A DNA stretch of 64,000 bases from MGBC131033 sp910585655 (lineage in GTDB: Bacteria > Bacillota > Clostridia > Lachnospirales > Lachnospiraceae): the NCBI GenBank assembly GCA_949502025.1, contig CATBCG010000087.1, forward strand, positions 52,580 through 116,579. Direction: 5' to 3'. Under the pieces are notes generated by a model. That model had not been told where the DNA came from. It saw only the letters and a list, made by a program, of their open reading frames with translations, and searched no databases. Shown here piece by piece: positions 34,049 through 43,800 of the stretch (position 1 is its first letter; every line of letters starts with the position of its first letter). Position numbers and translations under genes: made by a program.

Positions 34049-34312
34049 TTACGCAATGCTATTTACAGCCTTGGTCAGACGGGAAACCTTTCTGGCAACC
34101 GTATTTTTGTGATAAACGCCCTTGGAGCAAGCTTTCTGCAGCTCGGAAATAGCGACCTTTAAATTGGTCTGAGCGAGAGACTTATCACCGGCAGCCACGG
34201 CAGTCTCTACCTTTTTCACTACGGTCTTTACCTTAGACTTAATAGCCTTGTTTCTCATAGTTTTCGTCTCAATGACTTTAATTCTTTTTTTTGCAGACTT
34301 AATATTAGCCAA
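34049..34312 (-). CDS. rpsT: 30S ribosomal protein S20
   Basis: Primary 16S rRNA-binding protein, 87 residues, lysine-rich. The start MANIKSAKKRIKV, NKAIKSKVKT and GVYHKNTVARKVSRLTK are typical of S20. The gene is transcribed alone from a consensus promoter and diverges from gpr, the conserved Firmicutes arrangement. Confidence 0.98.
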   Translation of the reverse strand: MANIKSAKKRIKVIETKTMRNKAIKSKVKTVVKKVETAVAAGDKSLAQTNLKVAISELQKACSKGVYHKNTVARKVSRLTKAVNSIA

Positions 34313-34397
34313 CCTCTACACCTCCCATGCAATGGTTTCAACTATTTTCTGTCTCATCAGCCCGGACACGGACGTTCCGATGAAAACATACTGCTTT

Positions 34398-34426
34398 ATT
34401 ATAGTCTTATTACGAAAGCCTGTCAA
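34398..34426 (-). promoter_or_regulatory. Consensus promoter of rpsT
   Basis: Minus strand: -35 TTGACA (34426-34421), 17-nt spacer, -10 TATAAT (34403-34398). The leader to the start codon is about 80 bases. Confidence 0.9.
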
Positions 34427-34489
34427 GTATTTTTTGCCAGAAAATTGGGATACTAATAGGAAATGAAAAAACAGAGGAGGGAAGCTGTT

Positions 34490-35329
34490 ATGGCGCAATC
34501 AATTCGGACGGATTTGGCGATGGAGGTTAAGGAAAGCTTTGACGAGGATCATGTAGAGATTCGAGGGGTGGTGTTAGAAAAGCGCGAAGAGGCAGAGGAT
34601 ATTTTGGTGACGACAGTCGTAATAGAGACAGAAGAGGGCGCTAAAAAGATGGAGAAGCCGATGGGAACCTATGTCACGATAGAGGACGGGCGGCTGATGG
34701 AGGGTAACGACGAGCATCAGCAGACAGTAATCAAGATTTTAGTAAAGGAACTGCGGGGGATGTATCGGGCTTTTTCTAAAAAAAAGCAGATTTTGGTCGT
34801 GGGACTGGGCAATCGGGAGGTTACACTTGACTCCTTGGGTCCGAGAGTGATTGACGGGCTGTTTGTTACCAGACATTTGATTCGGGAGTTAGGAGACGGC
34901 TTTGCCAAGCGGAACCATTTGGAATCCGTTAGTGGTTTGGCGCCTGGCGTGATGGCGCAGACCGGAATGGAGACGAGCGAGGTGATCGAAGGGGTTTGCC
35001 GGGAAATCCATCCGGATTTGGTGATTGTCGTCGATGCCCTGGCGGCTGGCAGCAGAGACCGTCTGGCAGCTTCTATCCAAATTACGAATACCGGAATCTG
35101 CCCTGGTTCCGGCGTCGGCAATAACCGAAAAGTATTAAATCGGGACAACCTGGGAGCGGATGTTATTGCGATTGGAGTGCCGATGGTGATGGATATGCAG
35201 GAAGATCGCCGCTTTTTTGTTACGCCGCGTAACATCGACGAAGCCGTGGTCTGTATTGCGGATTGTATTTCTGAAGGGCTAAACGCCTGCTTTCACAATC
35301 AAGGGGAGGAAGCAGGAAGAATGGCATAG
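34490..35329 (+). CDS. gpr: GPR endopeptidase (germination protease)
   Basis: Degrades small acid-soluble spore proteins at germination; 279 residues with this start. Landmarks: SIRTDLAMEVKESF (N-terminal part whose beginning is the propeptide), VVGLGNREVTLDSLGPRVI, APGVMAQTGMET, VIVVDALAAGSRDRLAASIQ and TGICPGSGVGNNRK. The aspartates of RTDLA and VDALA are the proposed catalytic pair. ATG 34490 follows GAGGAGG by 9 bases. A sigma-G-type promoter would be expected; I could not identify one. It precedes spoIIP. Confidence 0.95.
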   Translation: MAQSIRTDLAMEVKESFDEDHVEIRGVVLEKREEAEDILVTTVVIETEEGAKKMEKPMGTYVTIEDGRLMEGNDEHQQTVIKILVKELRGMYRAFSKKKQILVVGLGNREVTLDSLGPRVIDGLFVTRHLIRELGDGFAKRNHLESVSGLAPGVMAQTGMETSEVIEGVCREIHPDLVIVVDALAAGSRDRLAASIQITNTGICPGSGVGNNRKVLNRDNLGADVIAIGVPMVMDMQEDRRFFVTPRNIDEAVVCIADCISEGLNACFHNQGEEAGRMA

Positions 35330-35462
35330 ATAGCGTAGATGGTGTAGAGGGCGTAGCATATAGAGAGGGCAGGCTTCATATAAATAGTTGGAAGCAGAGT
35401 TTCAGCGGCAAAAGAAAAAGACGCAGTATCTGCAAAAAGAAACGGCTAGGGGGGAAGCTGCC

Positions 35463-36605
35463 ATGAAAGAAGTCTATGGGCGCAGACGCAGGTGGCAGTA
35501 TGGGCTTCTGCCCTTTTTGCTGCTGTTGGCAGTGGGAATTTTGGCAATGGATCGGGGAAGCGGTGTATTGCGAAGGCTGGCGTATCTGCTCGATCCTCTG
35601 TATACGTATGCTGCCAGCGGCAGTTGGCTTTCCGGTCAGACGGAGGGAGAGGGGGGAAGAGGCGGCGCACAGCAGGGGAGTGGCTATGTGGGAGCGGCGA
35701 ACGGGGAAGACGGAAGCGGTCAGGGGACGGCAGGAGGGCAAACGAGCGTCAGCCTGAACGGGCAGGTACAGATTGTATATGGGGATGGTTTTTTAGAAGA
35801 GCCGGTAAAGCCGAAAACAGGAATAGAAGCCAACCTGGAAAAGATAGAACAGCTTTGGGCAGGAAAAGATTATTCGTATTTGATTCAAAACTTTTATATC
35901 GTCAATTCCTCTACATATGCCAGCGAAGAGCTGTTTCCGGTAGAAGAGCTGTTAAATAAGGATTTGTCGGTAGTAAAGGACGCGACGCAGCCGCAAATCC
36001 TGATTCATCATACCCATGCCAGCGAGGCTTTTTCAGACAGCAGAGCCGGGGTACAAGAGGATACGGTAGTGGCGATGGGAACGGAACTGGCAAAGCTGTT
36101 AAGTGAAACATATGGTTATCAGGTGATTCATGACAAAACGACATATGATATGATAGACGGAAAATTAGATCGGAACCGGGCATACGACAATGCCAAAGAG
36201 GGAACACAAAAACTGCTTTCGGAGTATCCTTCCATTCAGGTTGTGATCGACCTGCACCGGGACAGCGGGAACAAGCGAGTGACGACAGTGAATGGAAAGG
36301 AAACGGCGCAGATCATGTTTTTTAACGGTTTAAGCCGGAATATGAACGGCCCTATTTCTTATCTGTACAACCCTTATTTAAAAGAAAATCTGGCGTTTTC
36401 TTTGCAGTTAAAGCTAAAGGCAATGGAGCATTGGGCGGATTATACCAAACCGATTTTCCTAAAAGGGTATGAATATAATTTAAGTCTTTTGCCAAGAAGC
36501 CTTTTGATCGAAGTCGGGACTCAGGAAAATACGGTGTCGGAGGCAGTCAATGCAATGGAGCCGTTGGCACAGATTTTGGCGGAAGTGCTGGGAGGTACAA
36601 ACTAA
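35463..36605 (+). CDS. spoIIP: Stage II sporulation protein P
   Basis: Cell-wall hydrolase of the engulfment machine (with SpoIID and SpoIIM), 380 residues. A membrane anchor is at about residues 12-30 (YGLLPFLLLLAVGILAM), then a Gly/Ser-rich spacer (about 55-100) and the catalytic domain with ILIHHTHASEAF, VVIDLHRDSG and the final RSLLIEVGTQENT, whose His/Glu residues bind zinc. ATG 35463 lies after a purine-rich AGGGGGGAA. Expressed in the mother cell. In related genomes lepA follows directly; here it is ~23 kb away. Confidence 0.95.
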   Translation: MKEVYGRRRRWQYGLLPFLLLLAVGILAMDRGSGVLRRLAYLLDPLYTYAASGSWLSGQTEGEGGRGGAQQGSGYVGAANGEDGSGQGTAGGQTSVSLNGQVQIVYGDGFLEEPVKPKTGIEANLEKIEQLWAGKDYSYLIQNFYIVNSSTYASEELFPVEELLNKDLSVVKDATQPQILIHHTHASEAFSDSRAGVQEDTVVAMGTELAKLLSETYGYQVIHDKTTYDMIDGKLDRNRAYDNAKEGTQKLLSEYPSIQVVIDLHRDSGNKRVTTVNGKETAQIMFFNGLSRNMNGPISYLYNPYLKENLAFSLQLKLKAMEHWADYTKPIFLKGYEYNLSLLPRSLLIEVGTQENTVSEAVNAMEPLAQILAEVLGGTN

Positions 36606-36687
36606 ACGCAAAGGAAGGCTTGTGTTTTTTCCTTGGTAACAGTATAATAGAAACGGGTAAGAACAAACCGGAAAGGAGTATTGTAGT

Positions 36688-37227
36688 ATGAGTGAAAAAA
36701 ACATGACCTTATTATCCCAAAAGGAAATCGACACACTGATTGAATTTTTAAGTGGGGAAGATTGGAGAAAAGGCGCCAGCAACGATGTCTTAAACCAGGA
36801 AAGCGTCGATCGTCTGATTGCTTTGATTCGGAGCAGCCATGGTCGCAGGAGACTCGGAGGTCTGCGGATGGTGGTGGAAAGAAGCGAAGAATTAAAGAAA
36901 TTTTATGCAGAGCGTGACGAAGCGTACAGCGACAAGACGGTGTATGAGCTGGTAGTCGGGATCAAAGAGGATGGGCAGATGGAGCTTCTGGCGTGCAATA
37001 AGACTTCTGGAAAGCAAATCTCGATTTTTCCGGAACATCTGTTGGATCTTTCTTTTGAGGGAGCTTCCGACGGCTGGGGTCGGTGTCTGATGCCACGGGT
37101 ATTTTACCAGGCTGCCGATACGCTTGGGCTGGAATATACCGAGGAGACCGAGGCTGCCGTGAAAAACCAGTTTGCTGCCGTGATGTACGGTGATGAAAAG
37201 GCAAGGATTCCGGAACTGTATTTATAA
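36688..37227 (+). CDS. Soluble protein with two FliM-like N-terminal motifs, unrecognised
   Basis: A 179-residue protein. Near residues 7-19, LLSQKEIDTLIEFL closely resembles the CheY-binding start of FliM/FliY (ILSQAEIDALLNG). A second copy, VLNQESVDRLIALI, is at about 34-47. A conserved-looking basic hinge (HGRRRLGG) follows. The C-terminal half (about 80-179) is mixed alpha/beta and unrecognised. AAAGGAG precedes the ATG. It is not next to flagellar genes, though a chemoreceptor is 14 kb away. CheY binding is an inference from short motifs only. Confidence 0.65.
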   Translation: MSEKNMTLLSQKEIDTLIEFLSGEDWRKGASNDVLNQESVDRLIALIRSSHGRRRLGGLRMVVERSEELKKFYAERDEAYSDKTVYELVVGIKEDGQMELLACNKTSGKQISIFPEHLLDLSFEGASDGWGRCLMPRVFYQAADTLGLEYTEETEAAVKNQFAAVMYGDEKARIPELYL

Positions 37228-37351
37228 GAGAAGCTTTTGCCGAATGAAATAACTTTGTATGTATTGTATCCTGATAAGGGCGGTCGGAAGGCGGATAGAT
37301 AAGCCTTTGACGTGTCTTTGGGAATAATAACAGAACATGGAGGAAAAAGAA

Positions 37352-37957
37352 ATGAAAAACAGCAAAACATTAAAGATGGTACAGTTGACCATACTGATTG
37401 CGATTGTGTTACTGATGTCCTTTACCCCAGTCGGATACCTGCGGACGGCAGGACTGGAGATTTCTCTTTTGACGATACCGGTGGTGATCGGCGCGATGAT
37501 ATTAGGACCAAAAGAGGGAGCCATCTTAGGAGCCGTATTTGGGCTGACCAGTTTTTGGCAGTGCTTTGGGATGAGTCCGTTTGGAATGGTGCTGCTTGGT
37601 ATTAATCCAATCGGAACCTTTTTGGTTTGTGTCCCGACAAGAATTCTTATGGGATGGCTGACCGGGGTATGCTTTCAGGCGATGGAAAAGATTGATAAAA
37701 CACATACGGTTTCTTATTTTGCCGGAGGGCTGATAGGAGCCGCGCTCAATACCCTGTTTTTTATGGGGATGCTTTTGGTGTTTTTTTGGAGAACAGACTA
37801 TATTCAGGAGTTGAATGCTTCTCTGGGTGGGCTTAATATCTTTTTGTTTGTCTGCGTCTTTGTAGGACTCAACGGATTATTGGAACTTCCGGCAAGCTGT
37901 TTGGCTGGCGGGGCAATCGCCAAGGCAGTCGAACGGGCGACCCGGAATATAGGATAA
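37352..37957 (+). CDS. ECF transporter S component
   Basis: Substrate-binding membrane subunit of an energy-coupling-factor vitamin importer, 201 residues with six hydrophobic segments. The N-terminal MVQLTILIAIVLLMSFTP and the glycine-rich GPKEGAILGAVFGLTSFWQC are typical of the S-component fold that plugs into EcfT. The shared EcfA/EcfA'/EcfT module is not in this window. The vitamin is not certain; pantothenate-type S components look similar. ATG 37352 is favoured by GGAGG 8 bases upstream. No riboswitch was recognised in the ~120-bp gap before it. Confidence 0.85.
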   Translation: MKNSKTLKMVQLTILIAIVLLMSFTPVGYLRTAGLEISLLTIPVVIGAMILGPKEGAILGAVFGLTSFWQCFGMSPFGMVLLGINPIGTFLVCVPTRILMGWLTGVCFQAMEKIDKTHTVSYFAGGLIGAALNTLFFMGMLLVFFWRTDYIQELNASLGGLNIFLFVCVFVGLNGLLELPASCLAGGAIAKAVERATRNIG

Positions 37958-37978
37958 AGACAGACTTAGGAGGATCGG

Positions 37979-38527
37979 ATGAATTTTTTCAAGGAATTAA
38001 AATGGAATACCATTACGCTGGCTGTGTTCTTTTTCATTTTAGGAATTATCCTGATCTGGCAGCCAGGCATGGCGGCGCGGTCGCTTTGCTATATGTTGGC
38101 ATGGATTTTGATTGCAGTAGGGGCTGTTCAGACCTTGACGTATTTTTTACGCGGACAGCAGGGAACCTATCGGGGAGATTTGACCAGCGGGCTGATTTTG
38201 CTGCTTTTTGGTGGCTTTATTTTGTATAAAGTTCATTTGGTGATTTCCCTGACGCCGTTTATTTTGGGATTTTTCATTACCGGAAGCGGAATCAATAAGC
38301 TGCAGCATGCGATAGAACTAAAGCGGATAGGATATGCGAATTGGCTGCTGGTGCTGATTCTGGCAGTTATCAGTATCGCAGCAGGGTTGTTGATGATAGG
38401 CAATCCTTTTCAGACAGCAGAGCTATTGTTCCGTTTGATTGGAATTAGTCTGGTATACAGCGGAGCAACGGATCTGTATACGATTTTATATTTGGACAAG
38501 CAAGTGCAAAATTACCGAAAAAAATAA
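37979..38527 (+). CDS. DUF308 (HdeD-like) membrane protein
   Basis: A 182-residue membrane protein with six hydrophobic segments arranged as repeated helix pairs with GI..I..P.MA.. and GG..L motifs, typical of DUF308. Function is unclear; HdeD in E. coli is linked to acid resistance. AGGAGG precedes the ATG, and it follows the ECF S component by 21 bp, so the two are likely co-transcribed. Confidence 0.85.
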   Translation: MNFFKELKWNTITLAVFFFILGIILIWQPGMAARSLCYMLAWILIAVGAVQTLTYFLRGQQGTYRGDLTSGLILLLFGGFILYKVHLVISLTPFILGFFITGSGINKLQHAIELKRIGYANWLLVLILAVISIAAGLLMIGNPFQTAELLFRLIGISLVYSGATDLYTILYLDKQVQNYRKK

Positions 38528-38623
38528 ACAGGGATAGAACAGACAGATGAAACTGTAGGGGCATGGGAATTTTATGAGCTGCAGGCAAAGCTATATGAAG
38601 GCTGCAGCGTCAACGGATAGAAG

Positions 38624-38692
38624 TTTTCCGGAAGGAGCGCACTGCGGCGGGTCGGTAATATGTTGCTAAAGCGACCCGCCGCAGGCGGAAAA
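38624..38692. repeat. Long palindrome, dispersed repeat copy D (most complete)
   Basis: Inner perfect 13-bp arms (38642-38654 with 38672-38684) enclose a 17-nt loop; outer arms TTTTCCG/CGGAAAA (38624-38630 with 38686-38692). Between outer and inner left arms lies GAAGGAGCGCA. The GCACTGCGGC part is shared with copy F. It lies between convergent genes and could also act as a terminator. Confidence 0.75.
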
Positions 38693-38715
38693 TCCTACGT
38701 TGCGGTATTATCTGC

Positions 38716-39783
38716 TCAGGATAAAATCTCCCGGTATACGCGTAATACATTTTCGCCGAGAATCAAATCCAACTCCCGTTCATGGAAGCCGCCCTTTGTC
38801 TGGAGCGCGTCGATCAGGCGCTCCATATAAGAGGCATCCGGGAGTTCCTCGTGGGTACTGATTCCGTCGTAATCGGTTCCAAGTCCCAGACATTCGATGC
38901 CGCCGACATCTGCGATATGGCGGGCGTGCGCGACAATCGCGTCGATCGTGCCAGGATTTTTGGTACCGAACGGAACCTCGGTCAAAAAGTCCGCGCAGAA
39001 GTTTAACCCCGTTACGCCGCCTCGTTGTGCCAGCTTTTTGATCATATCGTCCGTTAAGTTGCGGACATGCGGGCAAATGCTTCTGGCGTTGCTGTGACTG
39101 GCAACAAAAGGCTTTGTGGTATGAGCAAGAACATCATAAAAACCTGCGTCGGACAAATGGGAAACGTCAATAATCATGCCGAGCCGTTCCATTTCTGCCA
39201 GGAATTCCAGACCTTTTTCTGTAAGCCCATGCTCGGTATTCGGTGTTTTCATACGTTCTGCCGAGGCAGGATCGTCATGGGAAAGGCGTTGTTTCATATT
39301 GATGTTGGGATGCCCGATTTCATTCGGAAAATTCCAGGTAAGCGTCATCATCCGGGCGCCTAAGCGATACAAAATACGCAGGAAGGACAGATCGCCTTTA
39401 CAGATACCGCCCTCCTCTAAAGTCAGCATAGCAGAGAGCTTTCCGGCTTTTTTGTTTCTGTCAATGTCCTGCCAGGTATAGACAGGAGCAATGATTGCCT
39501 GGTTTGCTTCCAGTTCCCGATAGTATAAGTCAATCATATGTAAAGCATGTTCTAACGGGTTTTCTCCTTCTCTTAGAAAAATAAATACTGCAAAATTCTG
39601 CAGCAGGTAGTGGCTTTTTTGCAGTTTTTCTAAATCGATGTGAAAGGAATTGTGTAACAGCGTCGGCAGCGCGTCTGCTTGTGTTTCGGCAGTTTGGAGG
39701 CTGTCTTGCTCCAGCGTCGCACGCAGCAGGACGCCGAGTGTATCACAGTGCATATCTACGAGCTTCATTGGTTTTGTTTCCAT
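38716..39783 (-). CDS. Membrane dipeptidase (peptidase M19 family)
   Basis: Zinc dipeptidase of the renal dipeptidase family, 355 residues, no signal peptide. Zinc ligands are in DMHCDTL (H-x-D, near residue 11), the bridging glutamate of LTLEEGG, IDVSHLSDAGF and VASHSNARSICPH. It hydrolyses dipeptides, including D-amino-acid-containing ones in some members. ATG 39783 is chosen since AAGGAG precedes it; a start 24 bases earlier is possible. It is transcribed away from the AlkD-like gene. Confidence 0.94.
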   Translation of the reverse strand: METKPMKLVDMHCDTLGVLLRATLEQDSLQTAETQADALPTLLHNSFHIDLEKLQKSHYLLQNFAVFIFLREGENPLEHALHMIDLYYRELEANQAIIAPVYTWQDIDRNKKAGKLSAMLTLEEGGICKGDLSFLRILYRLGARMMTLTWNFPNEIGHPNINMKQRLSHDDPASAERMKTPNTEHGLTEKGLEFLAEMERLGMIIDVSHLSDAGFYDVLAHTTKPFVASHSNARSICPHVRNLTDDMIKKLAQRGGVTGLNFCADFLTEVPFGTKNPGTIDAIVAHARHIADVGGIECLGLGTDYDGISTHEELPDASYMERLIDALQTKGGFHERELDLILGENVLRVYREILS

Positions 39784-39819
39784 AACGATTCTCTCCTTCA
39801 TTGACACTTTATTAGGTAC

Positions 39820-39848
39820 AGTGTATACTAATCTCTGGTGTAAGTCAA
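39820..39848 (-). promoter_or_regulatory. Promoter of the dipeptidase gene
   Basis: Minus strand: -35 TTGACT (39848-39843), 17-nt spacer, -10 TACACT (39825-39820). Confidence 0.75.
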
Positions 39849-39894
39849 CATTTGCAAAGGAATCTTGTTCCGGTTAAAAAAGCAGAGGTGTAAC

Positions 39895-40662
39895 ATGACA
39901 AAGCAGGAAATACGAAGCTGGTTAAACGAGGAAGCAGAAGAAGGCTATCAGAAATTTTCTTCCTCTTTGATCCCTGGCTGCGAGCCGATGCTAGGGATTC
40001 GGATCCCGGTTCTCCGGAAAAAGGCAAAGGAGATCGTCAAGGGAGACTGGAAGGGATTTTTGCAGGAATATGGAATTACCATAGAGGAGGCTGTGGCAAA
40101 ACCATCAGAGGCAGAGGAATATTTTGAGGAAAAACAGCTTCAGGCTATGGTTTTAGGTTATCGGAAGGCTAAGACAGAAGAGGAGGCAAAGGAACTTTTA
40201 ACTCTTTGCGCGAAGTTTATACCGAGCATTCAAAACTGGTCGGTAAACGATACCTTTTGCACGGGTCTTGTGCTGTCTCGAACCTATCCGGAGCTGGTAT
40301 GGGATTTTTTAATGAAGTACCGGGCAAGCAGAGAGGAATTTGAACAGCGGGTAGTCGCGATCACCCTGATGTCCCACTATCTGACGGACGGCTATATTGA
40401 CCAGGTATTAGAAGTGCTAGAGAGTCTGCGGCATGAAGGATATTATCAGAGAATGGGAGTGGCATGGGCTTTGGCGACGGCTTACGCGAAATATCCGGAA
40501 AAGACCATGGAGGTGCTAAAACGGGGAAAGCTTGAGGAATGGGTGTATCAAAAGGCGATTCAAAAGATGTTGGAATCCTATCGTGTTCCGGCAGAGGAGA
40601 AAGAAATGTTACGCGCGATGAAGCAGCAAGCCAGAACGTCGTCAAAAAGTCGCCTAAGGTAA
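39895..40662 (+). CDS. DNA alkylation repair protein (AlkD-like HEAT repeat)
   Basis: A 255-residue, all-helical protein of the AlkD/AlkC-like family. Landmarks are GIRIPVLRKKAKEI, NWSVNDTFC and a regular series of HEAT-type helix pairs. Characterised members excise 3-methyladenine/7-methylguanine-type lesions. The Trp-Asp pair of NWSVND resembles the conserved active-site region of AlkD. ATG 39895 follows AGAGGTG. It stands alone between a divergent dipeptidase and the lacZ operon. Confidence 0.9.
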   Translation: MTKQEIRSWLNEEAEEGYQKFSSSLIPGCEPMLGIRIPVLRKKAKEIVKGDWKGFLQEYGITIEEAVAKPSEAEEYFEEKQLQAMVLGYRKAKTEEEAKELLTLCAKFIPSIQNWSVNDTFCTGLVLSRTYPELVWDFLMKYRASREEFEQRVVAITLMSHYLTDGYIDQVLEVLESLRHEGYYQRMGVAWALATAYAKYPEKTMEVLKRGKLEEWVYQKAIQKMLESYRVPAEEKEMLRAMKQQARTSSKSRLR

Positions 40663-40692
40663 CTTTTTACATAGAATAGTCGGGAATAGGAC

Positions 40693-40721
40693 TTGCCTTA
40701 GTTTGGTAAATAAACTATAAT
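40693..40721 (+). promoter_or_regulatory. Promoter of the lacZ-araD operon
   Basis: -35 TTGCCT (40693-40698), 17-nt spacer, -10 TATAAT (40716-40721). Confidence 0.8.
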
Positions 40722-40735
40722 AAACAGCAAGATGA

Positions 40736-40797
40736 ACCTGCCATGCCCTGGAGGGCAAGCCGCTTGGCAAAACCTCTGGTGGGTATGGGAGGTTTTT
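40736..40797 (+). promoter_or_regulatory. Leader with two hairpins ending in a terminator, upstream of lacZ
   Basis: First hairpin: TGCCA/TGGCA outer and TGCCC/GGGCA inner arms, TGGA loop, with a one-sided bulge AGCCGCT. Second: AAAACCTC/GAGGTTTT (40769-40776 with 40789-40796, 12-nt loop) with T-run, an intrinsic terminator 25 bases before the lacZ start. The AAAACC of the terminator arm directly abuts the first hairpin, so the two could be exclusive. GGCAAAACCT resembles the 3' half of LicT/BglG antiterminator targets, but the 5' half does not match. Confidence 0.6.
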
Positions 40798-40822
40798 GTA
40801 ATTTGACAGGAGGACGATTAGG

Positions 40823-43800
40823 ATGAATTTATGGGAAAATCAGTATGTAACACAGCAAAACCGTTATCCGATGCACCATCCTTACGGTGCGTATGAAAGT
40901 GTGGAGCAGGCAAAGGGATGTGACAGGCAGACGTCCCGCTATGTCAAAAGCTTAAACGGGGACTGGGACTTTTATCTGGCAGAGAACCCGGAAGAAGCGC
41001 CGGAGGGCTTTTACCGGAAGGGCTATAACAGCGCAGGATGGGAGAAGCTTCCTGTACCGTCGAACTGGGAGCTGCATGGCTACGGTCATCCGGTTTATAC
41101 CAATATTCTCTATCCATTTAACCGTACGACAGGCGATCACAGTTTTGAAACAGAGCTGACGGAGGGGCAGTATGAGGTGCTGGCGCCAAACGTACCAAAG
41201 GATAACCTGACAGGCTGCTATCGCACCGTATTTTCGGTAGAAGAGGAATTTTCAGGCAGAGATTTGCTGTTGGAATTCGGCGGTGTGGAATCGTGCTTTC
41301 TGCTCTGGGTCAACGGGGAATATGTCGGTTATTCTCAGGACAGCAAGTTAGATGCTTCCTTTGATATTACAGACTATGTAGAGATCGGAGAAAATGAGCT
41401 GGCAGTACAGGTGATGCGCTTTTGCGACGGAACCTATTTGGAGGATCAGGACTATTGGCATCTGTCCGGAATTTACCGGGATGTACGTCTGGTGGCAAAG
41501 CCGCGTCAAAGGATCCATGATTTTAAAGTAGAGACGTTGTTTGGAGATACGTTAGAGGAGGCAACGCTGCGTATTTTAGCGGAGCCTTATGAGAAAACAT
41601 CTCGCTATGGGGAATGTCATGTACGCGCTACGCTCTATGATGGCGAGGGAAGCTTTGTAGTAAGCGCAGAAAGCCAACCGTTTGCCAAGTGTGGGTTTTA
41701 TTTAATGCCGAAATTCCGTGCCGATTTTTCTATGCAGGTGGAAAAACCTATGCTGTGGAGCGAGGAAGCTCCGTATTTATATACCCTGGTGGTAGAGATG
41801 GTAGACGGAGCAGGTAAGACGACGGATATCGAAAGCACCAAAGTAGGCTTCCGGGAAGTGAAAATCAATGAACAGGGCGTTCTGCTCTTAAACCGGAGAA
41901 GGCTGCTGATACGGGGTGTGGATCTGCATGAGTTCTGCCCGGAGACAGGACGGTATTTAAGCAAAGAGGCAATCAGGGAGCAGTTGATGGTTCTGCGGAG
42001 AATCAATTTTAATGCAATCCGTACCAGTCATTATCCACATGCCTCTGCCTTTTATGAGCTGTGCGACGAACTGGGGATTTACGTAGTGGACGAGACAAAT
42101 CTGGAAACGCATGGTTACGGCGGGCAGCTCTCGAATTCTCCGGAATGGAGCAATGCCTATTTGGAACGGCTGACCAGAATGGTCGTGCGGGATAAAAACC
42201 ATCCATCCGTCCTGATCTGGTCACTGGGCAATGAGTCCGGTTCCGGGATGAACCATGCCGCGATGTATGGTTGGGCAAAGGAATATGACAAAACCCGTTA
42301 CGTCCAATATGAGTCCGGGAATCCAAAAGGAAATATTTCCGATATCATTGCGCCGATGTATCCGAACCGATCATGGGTAGAAGAGGTGATGGCAGATCCG
42401 ACCGATCTGAGACCATTTATCATGTGTGAATACGCCTATGCCAAAAGCAACAGCAACGGGAATTTTAAGGAATTTTGGGACTTGGTAGAGAAATATCCAA
42501 GATGCCAGGGTGGTTTTATCTGGGATTTTCAGGATAAGGCATTGGTACGAAAAGAAGAACACAGCGATGGTACAGACAGGAAAATACGTTACGGCTACGG
42601 CGGCGCGTTTGGAGAGGATGTATTGGATCCGGTGCCGGATATGTGCTTAAACGGTGTAGTATTTGCCGATTTGAGCGAAAAGCCTGCCTGTCTGGAAATC
42701 AGAAACTGCCAGGCTCCGGTAGCCATCCGTTACCGGGAGGCGGGACGGATGGAACCGGGAGGCTATGAGATTGTCAACCGATATTTGCTCCGGGATTTGT
42801 CTCATTTGGAAGTAAGCTGGGAGTTGATTCTGTATGGCAAATGTGTGGAGCAGGGAGTACTTCCTCTCTATCAGACTCCGGCAGAGCCAGAGTACCGGAA
42901 AAAAGGCGCCGGGAATCCGATGGCTGCTATGTTTGGCGGAAGCTTTAGCAAGTCAGCAGAACGAATGGAAATTCCTTACAATCAGGAGCTTGCCGCGACA
43001 GGAGAGAGCTTTTTGAATTTCCATGTGAGGCTGCGGGAAGAGACGGCTTATGCTCCGGCAGGCTTTGAAATTTACAGCAATCAGTTTCAGACAAAGGAAT
43101 CGAAGCTTTATCATTTTACTGGCTTTCATATTGCGGAGTTTGCAGGAACGGATGAACTATCCGTAGATATGCCGAAGGTAGACCCAGAGCATCCGGACGC
43201 GCCACAGATCCTTCGGATCAGAGGCAGTCATATCGGTTTGGACTATGATATGCGAACTGGGGCATATCTGGAAATCACCAGTGAAGGAAAGCCTTGTATC
43301 TTAAAGGGGACGGACAATTTCTTCCGTGCGCCGACAGGAATTGATGAAGGACAGCACGATCCAGATGGCTGCTATGCCGGATCATGGAGAGCGCTTGGAC
43401 TGGATCGGTTGGAGCCGGATAACGATGCTTCTACCGGGGTGTATCAGGGAGAGGATCATGTTCTGATCCGCAGCCGGATTTCCTATGCAAAGGGAGCTTT
43501 GATCGTAGAGCGGGAGACGCTTGTCCGAAACGGCAGTATTTTCATTTCCGGGGAGGTATTCCATCAAAGCAGTCTGGAGACGCTGCCGCGAATCGGTCTT
43601 TCCTTCCAGCTTCCGGGAGAGTTTGATCAGGTCAGATGGTATGGACGCGGCGCGGTCGAAACTTACCGGGATCGAAAGAGTACGATTCCGATAGGGGAAT
43701 ATCAGGGGACAGTAGCAGAGCAGTATGTGCCTTATTTGGGACCGGTAGAATGCGGTGGCAAAGAGGACGTACGGAACCTGACGCTTTCGGTTTCGGCGGA

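Noticed and set aside
37228..37351. Riboswitch ahead of the ECF S component
   Set aside because: The gap is short and shows no recognisable conserved core or terminator/anti-terminator pair.
40736..40797. ZTP or BglG-type RNA element in the lacZ leader
   Set aside because: Only part of the 3' half resembles either class (GCCGCTTGGCA or GGCAAAACCT); the essential 5' halves are absent, so no class is assigned.
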